Source of the DNA: Mauremys mutica
Lineage: Eukaryota > Chordata > Testudines > Geoemydidae
Length of the DNA stretch: 64,000 nt
Assembly: GCF_020497125.1 (NCBI RefSeq)
Contig: NC_059079.1
Location: 9,021,053-9,085,052 of the forward strand
Direction of reading: 5' to 3'
Below, piece by piece: positions 1 through 11,919 of this stretch. A model generated the notes under the pieces. That model had not been told where the DNA came from. It made no database searches and saw only the letters and a program-made list of their open reading frames with translations. The position numbers and the translations under genes were made by a program. Numbering within the stretch: position 1 is the stretch's first letter; every line of letters starts with the position of its first letter.

Positions 1-395
1 CCCACTGAGCTGCCTACACCCAGATTGCCCCACACAGAACCCTCTCAACCCATACCTGGATCCCCCCATATTGAGCCCCTCCACACTTGGATCCTGCCTT
101 CCTGAGCCTGCCTGCCCACACCTGGTGCATCTAGCATGGATGGGCAGGGCCCTGGGGTGTTTCTGGGGCTTGTGATGTATCAGGGTGGAATGCAGCCTCA
201 CCACTGAGTCTGTGTCCCAGGGGGGTTGTGGGAGCTGCACAGTGATCTCCCATCTCTGTGCTCCCCAACGCCATGGTGGAGCCTCCACATTTATTTGTCA
301 AATAAAATTTGTAGAATTTTAAAATATTTTGCACAGAATTTTAATTTTTTTGGTGCAGAATTTTTAAATTTTTGGTGCAGAATGCTCTTAGGAGT
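1..395. repeat. Unclassified interspersed repeat, left end outside the window
   Basis: The first 120 bases are a loose C-rich run with recurring GAGCC and GGATCC-like words. Bases 290-395 are A/T-rich and hold two copies of GGTGCAGAAT (near 352 and 374) before ending at TTAGGAGTAA. This ending looks like the terminus of a known amniote interspersed repeat, probably a DNA transposon, but I cannot name the family. The open frames here carry no recognisable domain. Confidence 0.45.
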
Positions 396-1137
396 AACTA
401 GTACACTCGTCAGCATCATATCTAGCTACCACAGATCTCTTAGCAATTTAATCACTTGTTCACTCTATACCAAGGTCTCTTCCAAGATTGCTGATTTCCA
501 AGTTTCTCAAGATCACTGAATATTTGTGTGGAAGATTATCTTCCCACAGAAGTTTTCACTTTTTTTTTTTTAATTTTTTTTCTAGCGTAGGTTCCTTTGT
601 ATTATTTTTTTGTTCTCACAGGTATCTGCAACTCCTTCCAGTTCAGTATTATTGGTGCATTTCATTAACATGCTATTTCTTCCAGATCATTAAGATGCTA
701 AATAAGGTAGTACCCAATACCATATACTTTTATTAACCTACTCAACATGTTCCCCAAACGCAGAAGGCTGATGCTTGTAGTCACTGTATCCTTTGCTTAC
801 ACTCTATCATCCTGATTTCAACCCACATGACAGTGCCCCTAACCAAAGTGGAAGTTTTTGTTAAAAATAAAAAAAGGTTAGAATTGCACAAGCATAAAAA
901 AATACTTCCACACATTAAGATATAGTTTCTAGTGGTCAGTGGGTGTCACTGAAAAATGCTTCTTGACATCAAAGAGAAAGGACTTGAGCAACTACTACAC
1001 CAAACTCATAATAAAAGTTATGAATGTTACAGTGCTGCCTTCATACTGCTAAAGACAAGGGATTACATTTTTTATCTCAATGTACAGGAATATATGCCCC
1101 AGTACCACAAAAAACAGTGGCTGACACTGAAAGGTGT
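396..1137. other. Intronic sequence, no gene seen
   Basis: AT-rich sequence with a T-run near 560-585 and an A-run near 870. I see no gene, RNA or recognisable repeat. Confidence 0.6.
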
Positions 1138-1373
1138 CAGGGGTAGCCGTGTTAGTCTGGAGCTGTAAAAAGCAACAAAGAGTCCTGTGGCACCTTATAG
1201 ACTAACAGATGTATTGGAGCATGAGCTTTCGTGGGTGAATACCCACTTCGTCAGACGCATGTTATATGTCATGCGTCTGACGAAGTGGGTATTCACCCAC
1301 GAAAGCTCATGCTCCAATACATCTGTTAGTCTATAAGATGCCACAGGACTCTTTCAGTAAAAAGCAACAAAGG
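1138..1373. repeat. Fold-back interspersed repeat: two head-to-head copies
   Basis: A reptile-type repeat beginning GGGTAGCCGTGTTAGTCTGG runs rightward to 1261 and is followed, after the 8-bp spacer 1262-1269, by its own reverse complement. The arms 1177-1261 and 1270-1354 are 85 bp each and differ at one position that I can find. The word GTAAAAAGCAACAAAG occurs at both outer edges (1165-1180 and 1358-1373). A single copy of the same family lies at 19770-19868. Transcribed, this would form a long hairpin. Confidence 0.85.
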
Positions 1374-4300
1374 TGTAGAAATATTAAGCAACAATTAAAC
1401 ATTGATTACATAATGAAGATATGATGCTACATATCCATCTTATGGTGAAGAACAAATAGGATTATTTTACATTCAGAATAAGCATCTACTATACTAAAAG
1501 GCAGCTTTTTAAATTTATATTCATGTTACTTTTTGAATATATAGGGAAAGTGGGTGGCTTTTCCTTAATTTGGTCTTTGGAGGAAGCAGTTAAAAGTGTA
1601 ATATGGAGAAAGAAATAGTTTATCTAATTAGTGATTTAAAAAGCAGCTACATATTGAAATTTGTTCTTGTGTCACAAATCCTTGTGCATTGAGACAATAC
1701 ACACTTTTTTTTTTACAATAAACTAGATGAATTAGCTACTTTTTATGCTTTTATGATAGTCAATTAAAGAGAAAGGTGGAGAGTGTCAGTTCTGTGTGGT
1801 GCCACCATTATGTTTCATACACAAATAAACTGAAGTCAAATAGCTAACTACAACTATTCAGGGACTTTTACCATCTCCATATTTGATTTCTGTGTACATT
1901 TCTACTCTCCACTAATTTCTGCCTTCTGCTTATAACAATTTTGCTTAGATCATTTTCTTTTCTTTTTTTAAATCAGGCATTTGAGACCACTCCCAATTCA
2001 CATAACAAATTCTAAGGAGAAAGCCATACATTGCAACAATATTGACTACTGTACTGCACTAAGGGCTTCCACCTGCCTCCACTGGAATCAATGGGAGCAC
2101 CACCACTGACTTCAATGAGTGCAGTGTCTGGCCCTAAGCAACTCTGTAAGATTTTAAAGCTATCACAATATATTTCCACAGTAATTGTAACTTTTATGAG
2201 TTAGCCCTGCAGAACATAGAGGATGTCAATGATGTACATTTTATTTAAAGTATATGTAAGATAAAGAACTGATCTGTGGAATTTAAAAGAAAAACCACAA
2301 TGAGTAACAGGACTGGTACATGTTTAAACTCAAGCACATTGGTATTCAACTTTTCTACAGTGCAGTTTCTTACACAGTTTTTTTTATGGCACAGGTGCAA
2401 TGCTGGATGTGAAGGAAACAGAATTTTATGAAACAATATGAATTAGTTTTTCTATGCACTCTTAAATAACTTGATTTTTGTTTTTATTATGATTTTACTT
2501 TTGAGAAGTACTGCAACAGATCTCTCTAATCTTCTAGGATGATGTGCACAAATCAGACTCCCAAATGTCTGTAAAGATAAACTAACTTTTTCTTAGCCCT
2601 GGAGGTTGTTTTTAAGACATTCTCAGTTCCCATATATAGTTCTATGCAATATTTACAGCAAACAGAAAACAGAATATGTAGACTTTCCCTTGATCATTCA
2701 GTCTTAAGTTGCTAGTCATACTATCTTAGTTCTCTTACATAAGAGTAACATAAAGTGCAATATATGAGTTATTCTAAATGGACCAAAAGTACATTTAAAG
2801 TTTCTGGAAAAGTTCACTACATTTATAATAGGCTTAAAATAAAACCAATATTACTATTTTATTTATTATGCAACATACATTTACTCTTCATAAAATATTG
2901 AAGAATATTGCTTCCTACATCAATAAAAAGTATACAACACAGGAAGAAAGAAAACCTATTTAAGAAAATGCTAGCTAGAGTTACCGAGTATACCAACAAT
3001 TATCATAAAAATGCAAGAAAAGAAAATATAGATATGTTAAGCAATCCTAAAATCTTCTTAAGCCACACATTGTGCTTTCCTACAGAGAATTTTAAGATGA
3101 AAAATAGACCTTGAGGGTCTTAGACAAGCCTGAGGCAATATAAAGAAAAAGGTCAAACACTCTGCTAAAAAGGACCGTTATCTTCAGAACAACAACTTAT
3201 CAGCCAGCTTGCAGCCCTGCTTATTTACAGTTATTGGTCCCAGAGGAAGTGCACTTCAGCACAGGGCACGATTACTTTGTAATGAGTTTGCCAGAAATGG
3301 TAAAGGAAACTAATTTGTAACAATGTGCTGTTCTCTGCACATGAACTTTCTCAGACACTTTTTTGTCCAGCAATGAATAACTAACTTCGACCCTCCTAAT
3401 AAGCAGTGAAGACAGAAGTGCACTAAAAATGTATGAGTTGCAAGCATGAATGTGTTGAAATATCAGTGATTATCCCTCTCAGCTGTCCATTACAGTACTC
3501 ATGATGACCACCAGTTCCCCTGTGGTGGCTATACAGAATGCAGGTTTCAGGGGGTAGATTTAGGCATGAAAATTAACACCATTTGGAAGAAAATAGCCTG
3601 CACCTGTCACAGATTAGCAACAAAAGGTCAAATGCCTCCTTTTACACCTAGAACACTTGCATATTGTATGCCTTGCTTATAGGAGCATAATTTTGGTTTG
3701 CTTAATACAGAAAAGTAAGCACCATGGTGAACAGAGGGGGAAAAAGAATTAAACCTTAGCTAAAAGCTATCAATAAATCTATTGTTCAAGATACATATGA
3801 ATGGAAGTAGCTCAGGCAATCTCTGTCTCTAAAAGAGGTAGTTTTTCAAAAAGAGAATTATACAAAGTGCTCCTCCGTTTTTGTCAATACACTGCCAGGT
3901 TTTGAAATACTATTTTTCATCCACACAATAAAAATCTTGACAAGTGAGCAATAGAAAATCACTAATACACTTGCAGCTGCATTTCAATCTATACAAATTC
4001 TTTAAACAAAAACAACCAAGGAACAGATTGGCACAATAGAATAGCATATACATCATTTTCATTATTTGAACCTGAGATCAAGTCCAAGATAGCCAAGCTA
4101 TACTTTCATAGAACTATATTTTTAAAAAAAACCTGAGGTAATATATGGAATGTACATTAGTCTCAACTGAATTCTTCCTTAAAGACCACAAAATACATGG
4201 AGATGATAATGTGAAGTAATTTTATTTATGCATTCTAAGGAAGGGGGAAGAACTTCAGGTACAAAGATCTACAAAAACTTTCTTCTGAAAGGAGTGCATC

Positions 4301-5472
4301 TAAGAATACCAGTTCATAAATTCCTCTTGGTTTTACATAGAATTTGTAAGAGAGAGCTTGATGAGGAAGAGGTCCAATGTAACGTCTACAGATAACTGGA
4401 TTTATAACTAGACAAAAAATCATGGATAAGTGACCATGTTTGGAAGCTCTGACTCACGTAATGTATTGTTACTTGATCCACTGCTCACAATACATATCTG
4501 TCAAATCAGAATTATCCCTGAAATTTTGAAGCATGTGTCTTGAATAGAAAGAAATGCAAACTGCTACATCTTCATCATAAAAGCACGCACACAATCTTTT
4601 GTAATTTTAAGTATACTTTCATTTATACTGTTTATACCAGTAATGCAAATATTAACCTGTGCAGTACAAAGTGATACCTATACTGCAATTAGATCAATGT
4701 TGTGAAAAAATCATCTAAATGCTCTGCAACTGTACAGTATCCTTTGAAAGGCCTGAAGCTTCACCTAGAAAAAGGAATAGTACTGCACGTATTTGGCTGT
4801 GAACCAAAAATCCAAATTGCCTTAGAAAAATATTTCAGAGACTGTTTTTATCAAACTAATAGAATTATATAATGCAACCAAACTACAGAAGCCAACATTT
4901 TCAAAAGCGTCCACTACTATTGTATGCCTCCATGTCAAGTTACTAACTGCTGCACAAACTATTTTCCATCTCCTTTCCTAATTCCTTGCTGCTTTTTTTT
5001 TAAAGGGACTTTGTTATCATAGTGACATCCTAAAGAGAGATAAATTAGTTGGTTTAAGTGAACCTTCTTGCAAAACGGGAAGATTTCAGAAAGGAAAGAA
5101 GAGAACCTGTTTCATATGCTAAATATGCCTGAGAACATGGAGTATTTTAGTATTTAGTGGGGAAGGGCCAGATCGCCTCATTAGTAAGGGTAAGTTGGTA
5201 GGTGCAAGTCAATGCTTAATTCATAGAAGCAAGGACATCCTGAGCTGCCTTGGATGGGAATAAGACAGTCTGATAAAGTCTAACTATGAGTGACATCATA
5301 TGAGAATTCTAGCTTCTTACACTTTGTCTGTACAATATACATCTAAAATTATTAAAATCGTTATTGGCTTTTAACAAAATATGTGGTGAGGAGGGGGTTC
5401 TATTCAATGGTGCCAGGGTGTTTCCTGAGTAGGGAAAAATGTGAGACAGCTGGAGCATGCTAATGTTAAAAT
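1374..5472. other. Long AT-rich intronic stretch
   Basis: No gene, RNA gene or recent mobile element is apparent. A short GGGCTTCCACC...TCTGGCCCT segment near 2062-2137 is partly self-complementary and resembles old palindromic repeats common in reptile genomes. The rest is unique-looking sequence with poly-T and poly-A runs. Confidence 0.6.
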
Positions 5473-5578
5473 CTGTGGGCCAAATTCTCCTCTCATTTTT
5501 ACCAGTTTTCCACTGGTGTAACAGTACTGATTTTAATGGCATTGCTCCTGATTTATACCAGTGAGAGAAAAATCAGGC
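5473..5578. repeat. Old palindromic repeat (MITE-like)
   Basis: The segment starts GGGCCAAATTCTCCTCTCA and its second half (GGCATTGCTCCTGATTTATA onward) roughly mirrors the first, with ACCAGTTTTCCACTGGTG in between. Such imperfect palindromes around TTGACTTCAATGG-like cores are frequent in turtles and crocodilians. The family name is uncertain. Confidence 0.4.
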
Positions 5579-6548
5579 TTTCCATAACCTTTTCAGGATA
5601 ATACTGTTTGGGCCTTATTATTCCTTTAAAAGACACAGCCTCACAAAGGAAAGGCAAATGTGGCAGCAAAGTGCATTAATTAATGTCAGTTCCTCAGGGC
5701 ATTCTGCCTGTGTAGCATCTTGGCAAGTAGATGTTTCGGTGGTGCAAGGGGAGCATGTTCGTGATCCTACACCTCCTTTTTGACAAATAAATGTGCACTA
5801 CACCACATCAGCTTCCATCTGCCAGCTGCTGTGGAAGAGCCATGGCAATAATTACCTGCCTTAAACTCTGCCAGCCCCAGGCTATCCCGAAACTCCCCAC
5901 TACTGAATACTTCAAAGGCTAAAATGTACTGCTGACTAAAATGTCCTCTTTGTCCCACATTACTGATTTTGCTGTCACTCTTTAAATGGTCTTTCTAAAC
6001 CCCCAAGTTCTCAACTTCAGAGATGTCAGAATGCTGTAGCCACACTACTCTCTTGCTCATGAAAGTTGGCCAATATCTCTGACCTCAGACCTGGTTATGC
6101 CCACACTCTCTCATCCTGTTCCTACCATGCTGACCTTTTCCCTGTCTCCTCTTCTTGTCTCTTTGCAAGCTGAGGAAGAGAGGGAGCCAGTATTTTAATG
6201 GTACTGCTGCATCTGTCTGGAGCTCTCTCCCTACTGCCCTCTGAAACAGCTAAATTATTACCAACATTAAATCTCACTTTATGAATGACTCCCTCTGTAA
6301 AGTACTTAGCAACACCGTTTATGAAGGATTCATATTCAACACTTTTTCTTAAAAAAGGGACCAGGAGCAAGATCTCATTTTCCTCACATTAAGTAGTATG
6401 AATATTAAAGTATCATTGTTTCATTTCATTTTTGTTTAGATTTAACAAATAATTTAAATCTGGCACATCAAACATTGTGGAAATCATTTCAATAGATTTT
6501 GAATTTCAAAAGCTGATTTTAAACACTTTTGAGAGAATATGTATGATG
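5579..6548. other. Intronic sequence, no gene seen
   Basis: Mixed-composition sequence without a recognisable gene or repeat. Short open frames on both strands lack domains and splice context. Confidence 0.55.
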
Positions 6549-6770
6549 GCAATGTGTCCTACCGGACAGATCACTGGGCTGGGACTCAGGAAACCTGGGC
6601 TCTATTCCTGCACTGCTACTGGCTTCTTGGGTGACTATAGGCAAATCACTTCACCTCTCTATGCCTCAGTTTCCCCATCCATAAATGAGGATAATGAAAT
6701 TTGTCTCCTTTGTGAAGCACTCTGAGATCTACTGATGTAAAGCAATATGTGAAAACTGGGCATATATGAA
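6549..6770 (+). repeat. MIR-like CORE-SINE
   Basis: Hallmarks of the amniote MIR/CORE-SINE group occur in order: a tRNA-like head with AGATCACTGGGCTGGGACTC, GGGCTCTATTCCTG, the conserved core CAAATCACTTCACCTCTCTA followed by TGCCTCAGTTTCCCC, and the tail TGTGAAGCACTCTGAGATCT. It is divergent, hence old. Confidence 0.8.
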
Positions 6771-7218
6771 TCCCTCCATGTACTCTCCATGAGAGCAGGA
6801 GGATGCTAGCAATCATGCATTATGGAGCTGTTTCAGTATGTGGTTGCTTTATGGGGATCATCAGGCCACTTTCCATACGTTCTAACTCCCCACTCCTACA
6901 AAAAAATATTCTTCAAAAACCTTGGGAAAGAAGCAATGTCCCTTACCTGGAAACCTCTTCAAAGCTGGAAGATGATGAAGCAACCACCTGATGCCCTCAA
7001 AGTCCATTTGGGAGGAAAGCAGAGCACCCAATCTCAGCCTATAGTAAGGCGAGACCTCAGAAGACATTTAAAGGTAATGCAAGATGAGGTCATAAGATGA
7101 AGATTGTTAGGGGTCTGAAGCTGTAGAAATATTCATGATTGATTGTGGCTAGAACTAGAATCTGAACTCACTCTGATTTTGCAGAGATTAAGATTTCTAC
7201 CTGAATTGGGGCACTACT
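6771..7218. other. Intronic sequence, no gene seen
   Basis: Two overlapping open frames of 62 and 92 codons around 6803-7100 have no recognised domain or splice signal. I treat them as chance. Confidence 0.5.
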
Positions 7219-7737
7219 TGTCACAGAGTTGGGGGAGACAAGGCCCTGCACCACCGGCTTCCTGCGATTCACCATGACTCTCAGCCAACCAGTAAAACAG
7301 AAGGTTTATTTAGACGACAGGAACACAGTCCAAGACAGGTCTTACAGGTACAGACAACAGGACCCCCTTAGTTAGGTCCATCTTGGGGGACCAGGGAAGG
7401 CCAGGAGATCTGTCTGGCCTCCCCTCCATTTTCCCAGCCAGCTCCAAACTGCAACTCTCCTTTCCCGGGCCAGAAGGTCACCCGATCTCTTTGTTCTCCA
7501 ACACCTTCAGTTGGCACCTTTGTAGAGGAGGGGCCCAGGCCATTAGTTGCCAGGAGACAGAGTGTCAGCCATTCTCTGTGCAGACAGTATCACAGGAGCC
7601 CTCTTGGGCTCTGAAACAATCACACACCCTGTTCCCCCCACCTAGATACCTAAGAAATGCACAGGGAAAATAGAGGCACCCACACAGTATTCAGAGAAAA
7701 CATTAAGAACATTCCCACTTCGTCACACTACTCACAG
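7219..7737 (-). mobile_element. Solo LTR of an LTR retroelement
   Basis: A 519-bp block bounded by TGTCACAG and CGTCACA, inverted ends of TG...CA type. It is flanked on both sides by CTACT (7214-7218 and 7738-7742), an exact 5-bp target duplication. On the minus strand an AATAAA-type polyadenylation signal lies near the 3' end (complement of 7304-7311), which sets the orientation. No internal retroviral genes adjoin, so it is a solo LTR. A 5-bp duplication fits Ty3/Gypsy and some endogenous retrovirus classes; the family is not determined. Confidence 0.8.
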
Positions 7738-7742
7738 TCCAT

Positions 7743-8261
7743 CACTATCACCAGCTAATCTGAACCACTAGGCTGAAAAAAGAAATTATGGCTGTAGACT
7801 CTGAATGGAGTGATGAAATTTGCAGTCACTTTGTACTAAAGTCCAAAAAATTGCACCAGATAAGGGAAATTACAAGAAAATAGGGGTGGGGGGATTATAA
7901 AAGCTGGAGGACTTTAGGTAGAAAAGGACTGATTGCAAAAGGAGAGACACAAATGAATCTCTGCTTGTTTTATTAATAGAGTATAGAAGACAAGAAAGCC
8001 ATAAGAAATTCCTATAAGCAAGTATTTTAAGTACATTTTCTTATTGAACATGATTATAAAGGATTTTAATAGGCCAGTGGTCTGAGGAGTGCTTAGGATG
8101 GATAGTTTTTGATTCTTTAGACTACATCCTTTCCCCCCAGATGGAAGGTGTCCAGTCACTGGTACCTCAGCATATCTGTAGCCATGACTCTAAGGCTGAA
8201 AAACACTAATATTTTTTATTACTTTTGCTTATTTCTTTTGATTTATTATTATTGTTAGTTA
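7743..8261. other. Intronic sequence, no gene seen
   Basis: Unremarkable AT-rich sequence between the solo LTR and a SINE tail. Confidence 0.55.
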
Positions 8262-8395
8262 ATATTTGTAATGCAGTACGATTACAGGCCCCAACCAAGA
8301 TTCGGGTTCCACTGTTTCTGTACAGTGTCCATCACATTGTGAGCCAGTCCCTGCCCTGCAAACCTTACAATATAAATAATGTAACGAGTTCCATT
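8262..8395 (-). repeat. CORE-SINE 3' tail, antisense
   Basis: The run ACAGGCCCCAACCAAGATTC, then CAGTCCCTGCCCTGCAAACC and TTACAATATAAATA is the reverse of the MIR-type tail that elsewhere reads GCACAGCACCTAGCACAATA. The element is old and partial. Confidence 0.55.
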
Positions 8396-8609
8396 GTCTA
8401 TTAATCCTATAGGCCATCTGTTTATATTACTTCAACCCACCCTGCAACTCTCCAGAGCTAATTCAGAAGACTAAACAATAATGTTCAGAAAGGCCACCAA
8501 AATAAGTTTATAATAGTATGTCTCAAACTTAATAAAAATGTAAGGGTAATGTGGCAATTACAGAAAAGATTATTACTTACCTGTAATTCTTTTCTAAATG
8601 TTTAAGATG

Positions 8610-9276
8610 TGTGATGGGGCTTAATCCCCATCACCTATACGGTATGTGAGAGAACCTAATTATTTATGGTTCACACAGGAGGTGATCAACTGATTGTCTT
8701 CTGGCCAGAGGAGGCAGGACTAGGCTGTATAAAGAGATGAGAGGACTCGGTTGAGGGGAAGAGGTTCAGGAGAGAGAAAGTAGGGAGAGTTCCCTTTCCT
8801 TGGAAAGGGTCTGGAGAAAGGTCCAGTAGCTTAGAAGTGGCTCTGTCCAGAAAGGAACTAGACTGGAAAAGAGTCCTGTGCTAGGGTCTGTGGGGACCAG
8901 AACATGAGACAGAAGCCCATGCGGGGCAGAAGGTTAGTTTATGTGGTATGCAGACTCCCAGCAAGGAAAAGCCTGGGGGGTCAGTACTCTGAAAAGGGGG
9001 AAGAACTGAAATCGAGCCACAGGAAAGGCGAAGGACTTATTGTTTAGAGTTGATCCCCATGAGGGGACTGAACTGTTGTGCAACTTGGCAGATGAGCTGA
9101 GCCTCAGAAGACCCGAGCCTCAGAAGACCCAGCAAGGGAGTACAGTGAAGAGACCAGTTGGGCATGGTCACTGTAGAGGAGAAAGTAGCCACCAAACATG
9201 CACAAGAGGCAAAGTCCCCTGCATTGCTGAGTCCAGACACACGGGAGCACCCTTGAGGTGAAGACACAGGTTTACA
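8610..9276 (+). mobile_element. Probable solo LTR with TATA box
   Basis: It starts TGTGATGGGGC and can be closed at TTTACA (9276), giving TG...CA ends. The flanks AGATG (8605-8609) and AGATA (9277-9281) match at four of five positions. A TATAAAG box near 8729 is suitably placed for an LTR promoter. The start resembles the antisense LTR-like block at 22814-23781. A 17-bp tandem duplication (GAGCCTCAGAAGACCC) sits near 9097-9131. I found no polyadenylation signal, and the 3' boundary is an inference. Confidence 0.4.
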
Positions 9277-9281
9277 AGATA

Positions 9282-9778
9282 TGAGCTGTACTCCCAACAC
9301 AGAATTTATCAGGAACTCCAAAACCACAAATTTTGATACCTGCTGTTTCTTCCCCACTGGAGCAGGTGATGCATTCTTTTTCTGCTGAGTGGAGGTGTAG
9401 TCCTAGTGTCAGTTCCATTTTAGAACAAGTAATTGTATGAAAAATGGCAATATGTAATCCTTACTCTGCCTTGAAGATAGGTGAGTGTGGACATCTTACC
9501 AAACATACTGTTGAAAGGAAAAATTACAGGTAAACATCTTTTCTCCACCTGTATTAGTTGGAAACTAAAAAGCTCAGAGGTCTTTACTGAAAAATCCCTC
9601 TGTCGAGACCAACAATAAGGGAAAGAATGCCAATGGCACATTACAGTAAGGAAATGGTGAGCAAGCAACAGTGCTCAAAATGCTTCCATGAGCAAAGCAT
9701 CAAAATGTTAATATTGCAAACTATGGATACGGCAGGTGTTAGAAGAACTGGTCTCTCAAAAACAAACCCTATAGTGAA
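9282..9778. other. Intronic sequence, no gene seen
   Basis: No gene or clear repeat recognised between the LTR-like block and the antisense CR1. Confidence 0.5.
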
Positions 9779-10508
9779 ATCATAAGAACGGCCATAAGAA
9801 CTGGGTCAGACCAAAGGTCAATCTAGCCCACTAGCCTCTCTCCCAACAGTGGCCAATGCCAGGTGCCCCAAAGGGAATGAACAGAACAGGTAATCATTAA
9901 GTGATCCATCCCCTGTCGCCCATTCCCAGCTTCTAGCAAACAGAGGGTAGGGACACCATACCTGCCCATCCTGGCTTATAGCCATTTTTTGGACCTATCC
10001 TCCATGAACTTATGTAGTTCTTTTTTTGAACCCTGTTATAGTCTTGGCCTTCACAACATCCTCTGGCAAGGAGTTCCACAGGTGGACTGTGCAGTGTGCA
10101 AAATGCTTCCTTTTGTTTTAAACCTACTGCCTATTCATTTCATTTGGTGGCCCCTAGTTCTTATATTATGAGAAGTAAATAACACTTCCTTATTTACTTC
10201 CTCCACACTAGTCATGATTTTATAGACCTCTATCATATCCCCCCTTATCAGTTTGGAAAAGAGAGATGACTAAGTCCCAGTCTTATTAATCTCTCCTCAG
10301 ATGGCAGCCGTTCCATACCCCTAATCATTTCTGTTGTCCTTTTCTGAAACTTTTCCAATTCCAATGTATCTTTTTTGAGATGGGGCAACCACATCTGCAC
10401 GCAGTATTCAAAATGTGGGCGTACCATGGATTTATATACAAGCAATATGATATTTTCTGTCTCATTATCTATCCCTTTCTTAATGATTCCCAACATTCTG
10501 TTTGCACA
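9779..10508 (-). mobile_element. CR1 LINE 3' fragment, antisense
   Basis: The complement of the CR1 3' end (CATAAGAACGGCCATAAGAA, ACTGGGTCAGACCAAAGGTC) begins at 9779. The 3' UTR follows, then the C-terminal part of ORF2. On the minus strand the protein [18 protein letters not shown]... and [16 protein letters not shown] is the conserved C-terminal region after the CR1 reverse transcriptase. It is 5'-truncated near 10508, as is usual for LINEs. Frameshifts and stops separate the coding part from the UTR. Confidence 0.9.
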
Positions 10509-10609
10509 GAGGACAGGTTCACACATATGAAGAGTCCATACAATAATGCCTTGCTAAGGGACAATGTATAGTTTTGACCTAATCAGTCTGATACCTCGTC
10601 ACTCTAAGC

Positions 10610-11589
10610 CAGGGGTCTCAAACATGCGGCCCGTGGGCCGCATGCGGCCCGCGGAGCTCTTCCCTGCGGCCCGCGGAGCTCCCCAGGGCCGCCCAGAGGG
10701 GGGGGCAAAGGGGGCAATTTGCCCCGGGCTCCGCAGGGGCCCCCAAGAGAAAAGCGGAGGCTCCCGCCTCCGCCCCTCTCCTGGAGCCTCGGTGCATAGA
10801 TCGCCGAGTCTCCGTCCGAGCGCCTGAGCCCCGCCCCGATCCGAGCCGCGTGGGGAGGGGGCAGGGCTGGGAGCTCTGGGCTGAGCGCTGCGCTCGGCGT
10901 GGAGCTCCCAGCCCCGCCCCCTCACCACGCGGCTCTGAGCGGGACGAAGCTCAGGCCTCGCCGGAGACGCGCTCGGGTAAGGGGGGGGGGAAGCGGGAGC
11001 CGCCGGGGCCGGGGCCGGGCCGTGGGGGGGGGGAAGGGAAGCGAGACCCGCCGGGCCGGGGGGGGGGGGAGGGACGCGAGACCCGCCGGGGCCGGGCCGG
11101 GCCGGGGGGGGGGGAAGGGAAGCGAGACCCGCCGGGCCGGGCCGGGCCGGGGGTGGGGAAGGGAAGCGAGACCCGCCGGGGCCGGGCCAGGGGGTGGGGG
11201 AGGGAAGCGGGACCGGCCGGGCCCGGGGTGGGAAGCGGGACCGGCCGGGGTGGGGAAAAGAGGGACCCGCCGCCGCCGAAGCGCAGCCCGGTCTTCGGCG
11301 GTGGGGGGCCCCTTCTGTTCCGGGACCCGCCGCCTAAGTGCCCCGCCGCCAAGCCACCAAACAGCTGTTGGTGGTGCTTAGCACTTTCCAAGAGGGAGGG
11401 GGGAGGAGCGGGGAGCCGCGCGCTTAGGGGAGGAGGTGGAGAAGAGACAGGGCAGGGGCGGGGCCTCATGGAAGGGGTGGATTGGAGGTGGGGCCAGGGG
11501 CAGCAAGGGGGCGTGTCAGTGATGCGGCCCTCGGGCCAATGCACTTGTCCTCATGCGGCCCTCGGGGTCATTTGAGTTTGAGACCCCTG
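10610..11589. mobile_element. Non-autonomous hAT transposon with GC-rich interior
   Basis: Terminal inverted repeats CAGGGGTCTCAAAC and GTTTGAGACCCCTG bound 980 bp. Both sides carry CTCTAAGC (10602-10609 and 11590-11597), an exact 8-bp target duplication as expected for hAT elements. Near each end are copies of GCGGCCC-rich words. The interior is strongly GC-rich and contains a G-rich minisatellite. Long open frames on both strands here (up to 241 codons) are low-complexity Gly/Arg/Pro translations of GC-rich DNA, not a transposase. Mobilisation would have needed an autonomous hAT in trans. Confidence 0.93.
10990..11270. repeat. G-rich minisatellite inside the hAT element
   Basis: About seven imperfect units built on GGGAAGCGAGACCCGCCGGG occur, with the GCG(A/G)G word at 10993, 11041, 11076, 11122, 11166, 11207 and 11235. 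Spacing varies from 28 to 48 bp, mainly through the length of the intervening G runs (up to 12). The plus strand has dense G-runs capable of quadruplex formation. Confidence 0.85.
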
Positions 11590-11597
11590 CTCTAAGC

Positions 11598-11919
11598 CAA
11601 GAAGGCATAAAAATATCTACCCATAATGCAAGTGTGATGCTTCTCAGGGGTATGCAGGGCTCTAAAGTACCTCATTACCACCTGCCCTTAGTGTCAGGAA
11701 GCCTTGTCTGTGCCTGCTGTGTGTCCGTTCCCCAACTCCATCAGCCTTTGGCTACACAAGCACTGCCTTTCAGGCCTTCCTCCCTCTTTATAAGTCAACG
11801 ATAGGCATGCTCCAACTCCTCCAAGCATCACTCTGGGAGTTCCCATCTCATGATTCACTGAACTCACAGACTTGCTAGTTCCTCTGCTCCCAAAGGAACA
11901 GTGTATCCCAGCGTACCAG
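11598..11919. other. Intronic sequence, no gene seen
   Basis: No recognised element between the hAT and the next GC-richer block. Confidence 0.45.

Noticed and set aside
10850..11575. Long open frames on both strands (up to 241 codons) in the GC-rich block
   Set aside because: They are Gly/Arg/Pro low-complexity translations of a minisatellite inside a hAT element with clear ends; no domain, and frames overlap on both strands.
10610..11589. CpG-island promoter of a host gene
   Set aside because: The GC-rich block is exactly delimited by hAT termini and an 8-bp duplication, and no first exon was found beside it.
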